Assembly: GCF_011761945.1 (NCBI RefSeq)
Contig: NZ_JAASQV010000001.1
Location: 1,922,001-1,986,000, forward strand
DNA from: Sphingomonas leidyi
GTDB taxonomy: Bacteria > Pseudomonadota > Alphaproteobacteria > Sphingomonadales > Sphingomonadaceae
Length of the DNA: 64,000 bases
Direction of reading: 5' to 3'
The stretch's first letter is position 1, and every line of letters starts with the position of its first letter. Under the pieces are notes generated by a model. It was given only the letters and a program-made list of their open reading frames with translations. It had not been told where the DNA came from and did not search any database. Shown here piece by piece: positions 26,737 to 37,300 of the stretch. The translations under genes and the position numbers were made by a program.

Positions 26737-29700
26737 CTAGAACTTATAGGTCACGCCGCCATAGACGATACGGCCCGAATAATTGTTGGTCCACAGCCGG
26801 GCCTTGGTGTCCTTGCCCAGGTGCGCACGCTGTTCCTCCTTGGTCAGGTTCAGCACCGACGCGCTCAACACCAGTTGCTTGGTGATGTTGTAGGCCACGT
26901 TCAGATCGACCTGCTGATAGGGCTCGGAATAGATGCTGAGGCCGTTGTGCAGGCCGCCCACCAGCTCGCCGCGGCGGTTGTACGAGGCGCGCGCCAGGAA
27001 CTTGTCGCTCTCGTAGAAGACGGTGGCATTGAGCTGGGTCTTCGCGCTGCCGACGAGCGGCGACCTGGCGATTTCCTTCCCGTCCAGGATGACGGCCGCC
27101 ATGTTGGTATCGTTGTAGGTGAAGTTCGCCTGGAAGCCGAGGCCGAAGTCCAGCGTGTGCTGGGCATAGAGCTCGATACCCTTCGAAACGCCGTTGCGGC
27201 CATTGGCCGAAGTCGAGAAGTTGCGGACGGTCACGGTATTGCCGCCGATCGTCAGCTGCTGGTCGCGAGTCACCGGCACGATGAAGTTCTTCACGTCCTT
27301 CCGGAACAGGCCGACGCCCACGACCGAGCCGGGGTGGAAATACCATTCCAGCCCGACGTCATATTGCCATGCCTCGAACGGCTTCAGGTCCTTGTTGCTG
27401 CCGGATCCGCTCCAGCCCGGATCAGTGCTTCCGCCCGCCGCGCTGCGATCGGAACTATATTCCTGGGAGACGAAGTTGAGGGCGCCCGGAAAGGCGATAT
27501 CCGTGTAGCCGGTCCGCGAGATCACCTTCGAAACGGCGCCGCGCAACACCAGCCTGTCGGTCAGGTCGACGGCATAGTTCAGGCTGGGCAGGAAGTCGGT
27601 ATAGGTCTTGTCCAGCGTGTTGAGCTCGAAAGTCTTCTCCTTCACCTCATTCTTGAGGAAGCCGCTCTCGCAGCCCGGCTCGGTCGTGCACGGCTGCGGG
27701 GTGCCGCCCGGGCCGTCCACGAAATAGTCGAGGAAACGCTCGATCGCGTCGGTCGACGCGGCATGCTGCTTGGTCCGGGCGACGCGCAGGCCGATATTGC
27801 CGCGGATGCGGTCCGCCTTGAAGTTGAGCTGGGTGTAGCCGGAGAGGATCTTCTCGCCGACATTGTAGATGAAGTCGGGCTCCTCGTAGCGAACCGCGTC
27901 GCCGTAACGCGCCTTCAGCTGCGCGAGATAGGCCGGGAAATCGATTCCCGGGAAGACGTTGGCGTTGAAGCCGCCCTCGATATGGCCGAGCGCCTTGGCA
28001 TAGAAATATTCCGGACGCGCCACCGATGCCTGGGCGTCACAACCATTCTGGTAGCGCGTGGTCGTGCCCGGGCAGTACCACAAGGTGTTGCCGGTATTGC
28101 GGTGCACCTTGCCGTCGCGATACTTGACGCCGGCCTGGATCGACTGCAGCCACGGGCTCTCGAACAGCCTGGTAAAGTCCGCCTGGACATAGTTTTGCGA
28201 AATCGACGTTTCCTTCCAGGAGGAATCGGTCGACCCAAGATCGATCTCGGCAATGCCGGCGCGCAGATTGTCCTGGAGGTCCGGCGAGAAGGTAGCCGAC
28301 GGCGTGCCGGTCAGATTCCAGGCGCTGAGGCCGTTGCCCATCTGCCATGCGCCGTTGACGAAGCGACGGGGCTTGGCGGACATGCGGAAGTTCAACGACG
28401 GGCCGCCCTCGGACCAGGTCCGGCCGCCCACCAGGGTAGCGCGCCACGGACCGCTCTCCCAATCGACCGAGAAGTCGACCGTCTGCGACAGCGCCTTCTC
28501 GCGGCTATAGCCGCCCGAGAGCTGCGGCGTGGGGATCGTGCAGTCGTCGGGCCCCCATCCGCCCGAGGGCTTTCCGCCGGCCGCGGCTTCGGCCTCGTTG
28601 CAATAATAGGTCCGGCCCGCGAGCTTCCGATATTCCGCGCCGGTCGCGATGGTGCCGCTGGGATCGAGCGTTAGCCCGTTGAGCAGCCTGCCGCCCCCGT
28701 AATTTCCGTCCCACGAGACGCGGGCGAGATTCCATTCCGGAATCTTGAGCATGTTGAGCGCATAGTCCCCCTTCAGGTCGAAGCGGAAGTAATTGGCGGT
28801 CATGGTGAGGTTGTGAAAGGGCTTCAGCTGCGCGGTCGCCTGGATGCCCAGCCGCTCGCGCTGCTCGTCACGCACCGCGAAATTGACCGAAGTCGGCAGG
28901 AAGAAATCCGAATAATGCTTGCCATTCTGGTCGTTGAAGCCCGAGCCGCCCCACCATTTCGACGGCTGCGGATCGAGTGCCTTGCCGTTGACGTCCACGG
29001 CGCTCCGCGCGTTGTTGTCGGAATACCAGTTCCAGCTTTCGGTGCTGACCTCCATGCTGCGGTTGGTGCGCCGCTGCCAGGTGGTGCCAACGAGGAAACC
29101 GACGGTCTCTGCCTCGTTGCGCCACGAGATCATGCCCGAAAGCTGCGGGTCGACCTTCGCGCTCGTATCGGAATAGGTGCCCTCGGCCGTCACGAAACCC
29201 GACCAGGCCGGCAGGTCGAGCGGACGCCGGGTCTTCAGGATCACGGTGCCGCCGATGCCGCCTTCGTCGATCCGCGCCTCCGGCGTCTTGTACAGCTCGG
29301 CGCTGGACAGCATGTTCGACGGCAGGAGCACATAGTTGAACGAGCGCGTGGCCTCGTCGTTGGTCTCCGAGGACGCGATATAGTTGCCGTTCAGCTGGGT
29401 CAGCGTGAGGCCGGCCTGCAGGCCGCGAACGCTCACCGTCTTGCCCTCCCCGCCATCGCGGGTGATGACCACGCCGGGCACGCGTTGCAGCGCGTCGGCG
29501 ACGTTCTTGTCGGGAAACTTGCCGATATCCTCGGCCGTGATCACTTCGACGATGGCATTCGCGTCGCGCTTCTGGCGCAAGGCCTGCTGGATCGACGCGC
29601 GGTACCCCGTCACGAGGATGGCCTCGCCCTCACCCTCCTGGGCTGCGGTCGCATCGGACCGCGCTTCCTGTGCATGCGCGATCCCAAGCGGCGCGACCGC

Positions 29701-29787
29701 GGCGATCACGAGGCTGGTGGTGGTCAGCAGAACTTTGCGGAACGTACCCGAATCGGATGCGCCCCCGACAGTGCGACAAAAGGCCAT
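26737..29787 (-). CDS. TonB-dependent receptor of the N-glycan locus
   Basis: 1016 residues from the ATG at 29787 (AAGGGAGAGG upstream). A leader ends AHAQ. The plug domain shows EAILVTGYRASIQQALRQKRDANAIVEVITAEDIGKFPDKNVADALQRVPGVVI and SVRGLQAGLTLTQLNG, then a large barrel ends in a C-terminal strand with GRIVYGGVTYKF. IGKFPDKNVAxALQRVPGV is the signature of carbohydrate TonB receptors of the Caulobacter/Xanthomonas type. Placed between GH85 and GH125, it most likely imports N-glycans or glycopeptides. Its promoter region carries the locus palindrome (29909-29940), so it should be induced together with the enzymes. Confidence 0.95.
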   Translation of the reverse strand: MAFCRTVGGASDSGTFRKVLLTTTSLVIAAVAPLGIAHAQEARSDATAAQEGEGEAILVTGYRASIQQALRQKRDANAIVEVITAEDIGKFPDKNVADALQRVPGVVITRDGGEGKTVSVRGLQAGLTLTQLNGNYIASSETNDEATRSFNYVLLPSNMLSSAELYKTPEARIDEGGIGGTVILKTRRPLDLPAWSGFVTAEGTYSDTSAKVDPQLSGMISWRNEAETVGFLVGTTWQRRTNRSMEVSTESWNWYSDNNARSAVDVNGKALDPQPSKWWGGSGFNDQNGKHYSDFFLPTSVNFAVRDEQRERLGIQATAQLKPFHNLTMTANYFRFDLKGDYALNMLKIPEWNLARVSWDGNYGGGRLLNGLTLDPSGTIATGAEYRKLAGRTYYCNEAEAAAGGKPSGGWGPDDCTIPTPQLSGGYSREKALSQTVDFSVDWESGPWRATLVGGRTWSEGGPSLNFRMSAKPRRFVNGAWQMGNGLSAWNLTGTPSATFSPDLQDNLRAGIAEIDLGSTDSSWKETSISQNYVQADFTRLFESPWLQSIQAGVKYRDGKVHRNTGNTLWYCPGTTTRYQNGCDAQASVARPEYFYAKALGHIEGGFNANVFPGIDFPAYLAQLKARYGDAVRYEEPDFIYNVGEKILSGYTQLNFKADRIRGNIGLRVARTKQHAASTDAIERFLDYFVDGPGGTPQPCTTEPGCESGFLKNEVKEKTFELNTLDKTYTDFLPSLNYAVDLTDRLVLRGAVSKVISRTGYTDIAFPGALNFVSQEYSSDRSAAGGSTDPGWSGSGSNKDLKPFEAWQYDVGLEWYFHPGSVVGVGLFRKDVKNFIVPVTRDQQLTIGGNTVTVRNFSTSANGRNGVSKGIELYAQHTLDFGLGFQANFTYNDTNMAAVILDGKEIARSPLVGSAKTQLNATVFYESDKFLARASYNRRGELVGGLHNGLSIYSEPYQQVDLNVAYNITKQLVLSASVLNLTKEEQRAHLGKDTKARLWTNNYSGRIVYGGVTYKF

Positions 29788-29908
29788 TGCCCCTCTCCCT
29801 TTCAAGCGGGCGGCCCGTTGACCGCTAGCCGCCATTTCCTCCCCGATTCCATCGTTCGCCTTGACCCTTTCCTGGGCGAAGCCGCCCGGCCGAGTTCGAC
29901 GATCCAAA

Positions 29909-29940
29909 TGTAATCGATTACAAAGTTATCGATTACATTT
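29909..29940. promoter_or_regulatory. LacI-type operator pair upstream of the N-glycan TonB receptor
   Basis: TGTAATCGATTACA (29909-29922) is a perfect 14-base palindrome. A second copy, GTTATCGATTACATTT (29925-29940), follows with a matching right half. The same sequence occurs at 39343 and 40567, next to the only LacI gene in the window. It lies about 120 bases before the receptor ATG and just beyond the GH85 stop, so the receptor unit has its own regulated promoter. Confidence 0.75.
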
Positions 29941-29992
29941 CCTTTGTCAAACGCTTTTATTGCAGCCGAAGCGAGCGATTGACACCGGTTTC

Positions 29993-31750
29993 CTAGGTCG
30001 GCGGGGAACAGCCGTCCCGGATGGTTATCTTCCCTAGATTCAGCGGCTTGGACTGCCCCCGATCAATCACCAGCGAAATTCGCCGTACGGCTTTCCCGGC
30101 GAACCGCCCGAGGCACCAGTGGCGTTCCTGCCACACTCCCCTCGCGGTCAATGGGTGAAGTGATTCGCTGCCATCCGCCATCGTCAGGCGCAGCGCATAG
30201 CCCGGCGACGCGGCGATCGCGGTCACCGAGAGCCCGGTCCGGGCATCGATCGGCAGATCCGTGAGGAACAGCGGCACTTCGGCCGGGTTGCCAAGCACGG
30301 CCTGGGGCGCCACGCGCAGCGAGCTGCCGCCCTGCCATGCGCGCTGGAAATCATAGCCGATCCGCAATCGCGCGGCGGGCGAATAGGCAAATTGCCAGCT
30401 CGGGAGCGGGTCTTGTCGCGCCATGTCGTGCCACGGGCCGCCGACGACGCGCCCGTCCCGGAAATCGGTCAGGCCATGACCAGTGTTGAAACCGGTCTCG
30501 AACGGCAGCTTCGCGATCGTCGAGCGCGCCGGCACCAGCGCCGCGATGCCTTCCCACGCGCCGGTTCGCATCGCTTCCGTGGAATTTCCCGCGGCCATGT
30601 TGCGGTCGTCGCCGGCGAACAGCCGGACCTCGCCGTCATAAAAGGCTTCCGCATCCCGCGGATTGGCGCGAAAATCGCCGAATTCCCCGCCGGCATTGAA
30701 GTTGAAGTTCGGGGCGAAGAGCGCGACCGAGCCGAGGGCCGGCCCGTCCCCATGCTCGCGCAGGCCGCGCAGCCAACGCTTGTTGCCGAACGCCTGCTGC
30801 GCATTGTGACGGGCCGGCCAAAGATCGGCACCGACGAACAGCGCATAGCGGTCTCGCCCCCGCGCCTCGGCGAGCGCCGCACCCGCGCGCAATCCCGCGG
30901 GGGTCCACGCATAGTTGAGGAACATCGCGTCCGACACGCGCGTCGCGCCATCCTGCAGCAATGGCGCATTGCCGGCGGTATAGGCATTCTGCCACTGGAC
31001 GCGGCCATCGGGCAGCATCGCGTCATACCAATGGATTTCCATGCCCGGGGGGGCGATCCGCGTCAGATACGCCATGAACCGCGTCATGCGCCGGGCAAGC
31101 TCGGGCGAGACGTCGGTCTCCTGGTTGATCAGCCAGCCGTCAAAGCCATAGTGGCGGGCGAGCTCGACGAGACGGTCGGCGGCGGGAAAGCGCCCTTCGC
31201 CCTCCTCCCGCAGGAACGCCTCGAGCGTCTTCGCCGATCCGCCCCAGGCGAGCGGGGCGAAGAACGCGGTGCCGATCACTTTCACGCCGTTACGGTGCGC
31301 GGTGTCGACCCATGGCCGGGCCGGGATCAGCACATTGTGCCCCGCAGTACCGGCAAACCACGACAACACGTCGATCTGGGCCCAATGGGTGAAGGTATAG
31401 AGATTGAACCGGGGCTGCGGCGCCAGATAGTTGCCGAAATTGTTCATTCCGTCAGGGGCGAACAGCACGCGGACCTTCGGATCCAGCCGCGCGGCGGGAT
31501 CAGGCCCCGGCCCCGGATCGACCATGCGGCCGGCGAGCGGCACGCGCGAGACATTGCCCGCATCGGCAAGCGGGCCGGCCGCCTCCCACGCGAAGAGCTG
31601 CTCCACGCTGAGCGCGAAGGGCGGCGAGAGCGCCAGGGGGGCGTCCGCGGCGTGCGGCGCCCGAGCGAACGCCGCGGAGCCGGGCAACGCCAGCGCGATG
31701 GCGAATGCGGTGCCTCGCCACAAGGCCGCGCGGATGAGCCGGCGCGCCAC
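29993..31750 (-). CDS. GH85 endo-beta-N-acetylglucosaminidase
   Basis: 585 residues from a GTG directly abutting the GH2 stop (TGAGTG). A leader (WRGTAFAIALALPGSAAFARA) sends it to the periplasm or surface. The GH85 barrel has VLFAPDGMNNFGNYL and GFDGWLINQETDV with the paired catalytic Asn209 and Glu211 (N-x-E, substrate-assisted mechanism as in Endo-A and Endo-D), then IHWYDAMLPDG. A beta-rich C-terminal region follows. The family cuts between the two core GlcNAc residues of N-glycans, leaving one GlcNAc on the protein. Key gene for assigning the locus to N-glycans; last of the SSS-GH92-GH2-GH85 operon. Confidence 0.93.
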   Translation of the reverse strand: MARRLIRAALWRGTAFAIALALPGSAAFARAPHAADAPLALSPPFALSVEQLFAWEAAGPLADAGNVSRVPLAGRMVDPGPGPDPAARLDPKVRVLFAPDGMNNFGNYLAPQPRFNLYTFTHWAQIDVLSWFAGTAGHNVLIPARPWVDTAHRNGVKVIGTAFFAPLAWGGSAKTLEAFLREEGEGRFPAADRLVELARHYGFDGWLINQETDVSPELARRMTRFMAYLTRIAPPGMEIHWYDAMLPDGRVQWQNAYTAGNAPLLQDGATRVSDAMFLNYAWTPAGLRAGAALAEARGRDRYALFVGADLWPARHNAQQAFGNKRWLRGLREHGDGPALGSVALFAPNFNFNAGGEFGDFRANPRDAEAFYDGEVRLFAGDDRNMAAGNSTEAMRTGAWEGIAALVPARSTIAKLPFETGFNTGHGLTDFRDGRVVGGPWHDMARQDPLPSWQFAYSPAARLRIGYDFQRAWQGGSSLRVAPQAVLGNPAEVPLFLTDLPIDARTGLSVTAIAASPGYALRLTMADGSESLHPLTARGVWQERHWCLGRFAGKAVRRISLVIDRGQSKPLNLGKITIRDGCSPPT

Positions 31751-34333
31751 TCAACCCTCTGCCGCCGCGGCGCGCCGAGCCGGCCCCGCGAGCGCGGCCC
31801 GTGCCGGCACCGTCGCGTGCGTGTCCCTGACCGAAGTCACGCGAAGCGTCGCGGGATCGAAACGGCGGCCGTCGCGCACCCGCACCACCCGGGCCTCCCC
31901 GGCGAGCAGATCGAAGAAATTGTCGTCGAAATTGATGGGCGATCCCGGGGTATCGAGGGGAGCCGCGGCGATATGGACCGCCCGGGCGAACCGTCGCGCG
32001 CTGACCCGTACGACGTCGGGATTCAGGATTTCGATCTCGATCCCCGGCTCGGGCAGGGCCGAGGCGTGGACCGCCGCCGGGTGGACGATGTTCGAGGCCA
32101 GCGCCTCGCCCTGTCGGGTCAGCCGCAACGTCAGCACCGTAGTCGCGCGATCCAGCGCCGGCAGATCGTCGGCCGGGACCAGCAGAAGTTCGCGCGCTTC
32201 GTTCGCGCCGAGCCGGACTTCGCGCGCCGTGCCCCACAGCACGACACCGTCGAAATCGACCAGCTCGGCCACCAGCTCGACCGCGAGGTCCTCTGTCAGG
32301 TCGGACACGCCATGGATGCGGAAGCCGCCGTCGCGCGCCTCGGCACAGACCAGAACCGGCGCGAACGAGCGGGCGGCCTGATAGTGCAACGCCTTCCATT
32401 GCCCGTAATAGTCGATCCCCGACCAGGAGACTGCCGGCCAGCAATCGTTGAGCTGCCAGTAGAGCGAACCCATGCACATCGGCATGTTCCGCCGGTGCGC
32501 CTCGAAGGCAACGCGCAGCCCATCGGCCTGGAGCACCTGGCTGAGGTAGCAGAAATGCTCGAAACCGGTCGGTTCGCCGAAGGCCTCGCGCACGAAACGC
32601 CCGATGATCGCATCGCCTCGCCCATGTTTCTGGTGAACCGAAAGCACGGACGAGCCAAGCGTTCGATCCTCCGATGCGGTGAAGCGCTTCACGGAATCCA
32701 GCAGCGGATAGGACTGGAAGCCATATTCGCTCATGAAGCGGGACAGCCGCTCGCCATAGGTCGCGAAGGGCAGTTCGCCGTGCCAAACGCCCCAATAATG
32801 GCCATCGCCGCGCATATCGTCGGCCGGGTCGTTCCAGTGGCCGATGGGCGATGACGGAAAATAGAAGCGATCCGGATCGAGCCGCGCGACCACATCGGGC
32901 AGCAGTTCGTCGAACAGCCGGGCATTTCCCGCCACCATCGCCGCGAACTGCTCGGCGGAGTAGTCGAATTTCTCCGGCCATTCCCAATGGGCCACACCCA
33001 GGCTGATCTCGTTGTTGCCGCACCACAGCGCGAGGCAGGCATGATGCCGCAACCGGCGGACCGCCTGCATGGCTTCTTCCTCGACGAGCTGGAGAAAGGC
33101 CTCGTCCGAGGGATAGAGCGTGCACGAGAACATGAAATCCTGCCAGATCAGGATGCCGTGCTCGTCGGCGAGATCGTAGAACAAATCGCACTCGTACACC
33201 CCGCCTCCCCAGACGCGGAGCATGTTCATGTTGGCGTCCGCCGTGTCGCGGAAGAGCTGGCGATGGCGCTCGGGCGTGACAGCTTCCTGGAAACTGTCCT
33301 GCGGGATGTAATTGGCCCCCTTCATGAACACCGGGCGCCCGTTCACCTTGAGATAGAAACACTCGCCATGCGCGTCAGGGTGATTGACCACTTCGATGGT
33401 GCGCAATCCGATCCGCTGCACCGTCGCATCGATCGGGCCGTCCTTGTCGACCAGCCGCACGGTGAAGGCGTAGAGACAGGCTTCGCCCAGCCCGTTGGGC
33501 CACCAGAGCCGGGGGCCGTCAATCGTCGCCGCGATCCGGTGCGACCGCATGCCCGGCTCGAGCGACACGGGATGCCGGACGATAGGCATGCCCGGCCGGT
33601 CGCACGTCAGCTCCAGCCAAGCCTGGCCATCCGCCTGCCCTTCGATCTCGACGGTGAAGGCCAACTCGGCCCGTTCGGGCGACAGGTCGACGATCTCGTG
33701 CCGCAATTCGGCAATGCGCGCCTTGCGGACAAGGTCGAGCCAGACTGGCCGCCACACGCCCGACGTGACGTATTTCGGGCCCCAGTCCCAACCGAAATGA
33801 TAGGGCGCCTTGCGGACATAGACGCTGGCGTGATCCGCGGTCTTGTCGTTTTCCGCCGGGTAGAGCACGCCCTCGCGCGCGCGCCGCTCGGCACCTGGCG
33901 CAACCGGCGACTTGAACCGGAGCGCCAGTTCGTTTCGGCCCGGCCGCAGCAGCGCCCGGCACTCGGCCCGATGGACACAGAACATGTTCTCTGCCCGCAA
34001 CAGGGGCATGCCGTTGAGCGCCACCGAGCAATAGGTATCGAGCCCTTCGAAGACCAGCGCGACGCTGTCGGCAGCCAGATCCTCGCCCGATATCTCGAAC
34101 GCGCAGCTATATTCCCAGTCCTCGTTCTCGATCCATTGCAGTCGAAGCTCGGCGTCACGCGCGAACGGGTCCTCGATCACGCCGTTGCGCAGCAGGTCGG
34201 AGAAATTCGAGCCGGGCACGCTGGCCGGCATCCATGCCGTATCGCCGGCCCGGCGAAACACCCAGCCATCGGCGATCGGAATGCGCCGGCGCAGCGCGAT
34301 ATGTGCGGCCGCAGCCGCGGCAGAAGCGGTCAT
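31751..34333 (-). CDS. GH2 beta-mannosidase, no signal peptide
   Basis: 860 residues with the beta-mannosidase domain order: jelly roll (VYVRKAPYHFGWDWGPKYVTSGVWRPV), Ig-like, TIM barrel with CGNNEIS (acid/base Glu442) and FMSEYGFQSYP (nucleophile Glu536), and C-terminal beta domains. RVWGGGVYECDLFYDLADEHGILIWQDFMFSC is typical of beta-mannosidases rather than galactosidases. The N-terminus (MTASAAAAAAHIALRRRIPI) is not a leader peptide, so the enzyme should act in the cytoplasm on imported Man-beta-1,4-GlcNAc. It overlaps the GH92 stop (ATGA) and abuts GH85. Confidence 0.95.
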   Translation of the reverse strand: MTASAAAAAAHIALRRRIPIADGWVFRRAGDTAWMPASVPGSNFSDLLRNGVIEDPFARDAELRLQWIENEDWEYSCAFEISGEDLAADSVALVFEGLDTYCSVALNGMPLLRAENMFCVHRAECRALLRPGRNELALRFKSPVAPGAERRAREGVLYPAENDKTADHASVYVRKAPYHFGWDWGPKYVTSGVWRPVWLDLVRKARIAELRHEIVDLSPERAELAFTVEIEGQADGQAWLELTCDRPGMPIVRHPVSLEPGMRSHRIAATIDGPRLWWPNGLGEACLYAFTVRLVDKDGPIDATVQRIGLRTIEVVNHPDAHGECFYLKVNGRPVFMKGANYIPQDSFQEAVTPERHRQLFRDTADANMNMLRVWGGGVYECDLFYDLADEHGILIWQDFMFSCTLYPSDEAFLQLVEEEAMQAVRRLRHHACLALWCGNNEISLGVAHWEWPEKFDYSAEQFAAMVAGNARLFDELLPDVVARLDPDRFYFPSSPIGHWNDPADDMRGDGHYWGVWHGELPFATYGERLSRFMSEYGFQSYPLLDSVKRFTASEDRTLGSSVLSVHQKHGRGDAIIGRFVREAFGEPTGFEHFCYLSQVLQADGLRVAFEAHRRNMPMCMGSLYWQLNDCWPAVSWSGIDYYGQWKALHYQAARSFAPVLVCAEARDGGFRIHGVSDLTEDLAVELVAELVDFDGVVLWGTAREVRLGANEARELLLVPADDLPALDRATTVLTLRLTRQGEALASNIVHPAAVHASALPEPGIEIEILNPDVVRVSARRFARAVHIAAAPLDTPGSPINFDDNFFDLLAGEARVVRVRDGRRFDPATLRVTSVRDTHATVPARAALAGPARRAAAAEG

Positions 34334-37300
34334 TGCAATAGGATCTCGTCAAGGAACAGCCATGCCTTTCGCCCGGGCGGGCTGAGGCCTGGCGGCATGG
34401 TGCCCGCGGAAAGCACGCGGACCTGATAATGTCGGAAGCTGCCGCGCACGGGGATGCGCAGGCGATCGACCGCCTGCCGGATCTCATGCGGTGCGGCTAC
34501 ATCGCGGCTGCCCACCAGCGACAGCGCCCCCGCTTCGCTTCCGGCCCAGATCTCGATCCGCCGCGGCACGAGGATGCCGTTCATTGGATCGTCGAGATAG
34601 CCGATCGTCACGCTGCGGACGGGCCGCGACCTGCCGAGATCGATGGTCGCGGTGATGTCGCCCAGCCGCCCCGACCATTTCTTGTCCCCATAGAAGCGGG
34701 TTCCGCGCTGCTGGTCGATCAGCATCGCGCCGTCGGCCCGGCCATAGGGCATGTCGGGCTCCGCGATGGCGATCCGCGGATAGCCGGGCCCGAGACCGAC
34801 GGTAGCGGCGCGCGCATAATGTTTCTCGAAGATCGTGCTCATCGCCAGCCCTTCGCGCAGGGCAACGGCCTTCAGCACCGTGTCATGGCTGATCCGAAGC
34901 GGGCCGGCATAGCGCCGCGATCGCCCATCCGGCTCGCGGCCATCGAGGGTATAGCGAATGACCGCGCCCGGCTCGGCGGTCTGCAGGACGACCGTGCGCG
35001 AACCGGCGAAATATGCCGCGGCATCCGAGTCGAACGGCGCCCAGGCGGCGCGATGCGGCACTTCCGCCGGCAGCTTGTCGTCGAACGCGCCTAGGCTGGT
35101 CTCCCGCGGATCGCTTCCCCATGCGCGGTTCGGCTTCGGCCCCATCTCGAACCGCAGCACGCCGCCGGCCATGATCCGCTCGTGCCGGATATAGCTATAG
35201 GGGTAAGGCTTGCCGTCGAGCGTCGCCGACTGGACGAAGATGTTCTCGGGCGTCAGGCCGTCGGCCTCGACGACGAAGGTCTTGCCGCTTTCGAGCCCGA
35301 TCGTCGCGCGGCGATGATGGGGCGCCGTGATCTGATAGGTCAGGTCGCCCGGCGCGATCGGATAGAAGCCGAGCGTGGCAAGCAGATACCAGGCCGACAT
35401 CTGGCCCAGATCCTCGTTGTTGACGAGGCCGTCCGGTCGATCGGCGTACATTTCCCGGACCAGGCGGTTCACATAGAGCTGCGTCAGCCACGGCTCGCCG
35501 ACGAGATTGAACAGCCAGGCCATGTGATGCCCCGGCTCGTCCCCATGCGCATAGCGGCCGATAAAGCCCGAGATGTCGACATGCTGCTCGCCACCGATCG
35601 GCCGAGTGTCGGTGAAGATTCCCTCGAGCCAGCGCGCATAGGCTTCGCGTCCGCCGTGCAGCCGGATCGCGGCGACCATGTCGTGCGGCGTATAGCTCGA
35701 ATAGGCCCAGATATTGCCCGAGACATAGTGCCGGTTCAGCGTATCCCAGGTGTCCATCGGCACCGGCACCCTGCTCCCGTCGGCCAGCCGCGGCAGCAGA
35801 TAGCCGTTGGCCGGATCATAGAGCTGGCGCCAACCGGTCGCGCGCCCGGCGAAGAGCGCGGCATCCGCGCGCTTGCCGAGCTTCTCCGCGACGCGGCCGA
35901 TCGCCCAGTCCTCGTAATTCTGCTCGGTGGTCTTGGAGACCGAGCTCGCCACGTCGGCGGGCACGAACCCATAGGCCAGATAGCCCGCCATGCCGTTCGC
36001 GTCATAGACGTTGCTGTGCTTGGTCGTGTCGAAGGCGCTGGCGCGAATCGCCGCATAGGCGGCTTCGGGATCGACGCCGGGGATGCCCTTCAGCACCGCG
36101 TCGGCGATCGGCGAGACGATGCTGTAGCCGATCATCACGCGATTGTCGTGGCCGACGGCCTCCCAGCTCGGCAGCAACAGGCCCTGCTCGGCATGGCGCG
36201 AGACCATCGAGGCAACGATCTCGCCATCCTTCTTCGTGTCGATGATGGTCAGCAGCGGATGCAGCGCGCGATAGGTGTCCCAGTTCGAAAAATTGCTGAA
36301 CTGCGGGATCCTCGACTGGCGGACCTTGCCGTCGAGATAATAGGCCCCCGTGACGTCCGAGACCAGGTTGGGCGCGATCGCCGCATGATAGGCCGCGGTG
36401 TAGAACAACCGCTTCTGCCGCGCATCGCCTTCGATGGTGATCCGCGACAGGCGCTCCTGCCACAGGCGGGTGGCGTCGGCCAGCGCTGCATCGAACGTAC
36501 GGCCCCGCGCATCGGCATCGAAATTGGCCTGCGCACCGCCCTCGCCCGTATGTGACAATGCCACGGCGACTTCGACGCTATCCCCGTCCCCCGGCGCGAA
36601 TTGCACCAGCGCCTTGATCGCGCGTCCCGTCCGGGCGCGCCCCTCGACCGGGCGGTCGTCCTCCGTCAGCCTCGCGCTGGCGAACGGTTGCGAGAAACGC
36701 GCGACGAAGAAGACCGAACGGTCGCCCGACGACTGGCTGATCGCGCGCTTCCAGCCGCGGATCTCATGGTCGGAGACGATCTCGACTTCGGTGCGATAGG
36801 CGTGGTCCCCCACGCTGTGGGTCGGATCGATCACCACATAACGTGCCGCATCGCCCCGATAGGTATAGCGATGAAAGCCGGCGCGCGCGGCAGCGGTCAG
36901 CTCTGCATCGACGTCCGGATCGTCCAGATGGACGCGGTAGTAACCCGGCCGCGCCAGTTCGCGCGCGTGCGAGAAGCGCGAGCGATAGCCCGAACCCGGC
37001 CGCTCCGCCGAGCCGGCGTCGGTCGAGGGCGAGCGCGTCGGCATCAGCAGGATGTCGCCGAGCGCCGAAAGCCCCGCCCCGCTGATATGCGTATGCGCGA
37101 AGCCTTTGATGTCCTCGTCGGAATAATGGTAGCCCGAGGTCCAGTTCCAGCCATTGCGGTCGTTCGACGGGCTGAGCTGGACCATGCCGAACGGGACGGT
37201 GGCGCCGGGAAAGGTGTGGCCGTTGCCGCCGGTGCCGATCAGCGGATCGACATAGGCGACAAGGTCCTCGCCAGGCCTGGCCGCCACGGGTGCTTCCCGC

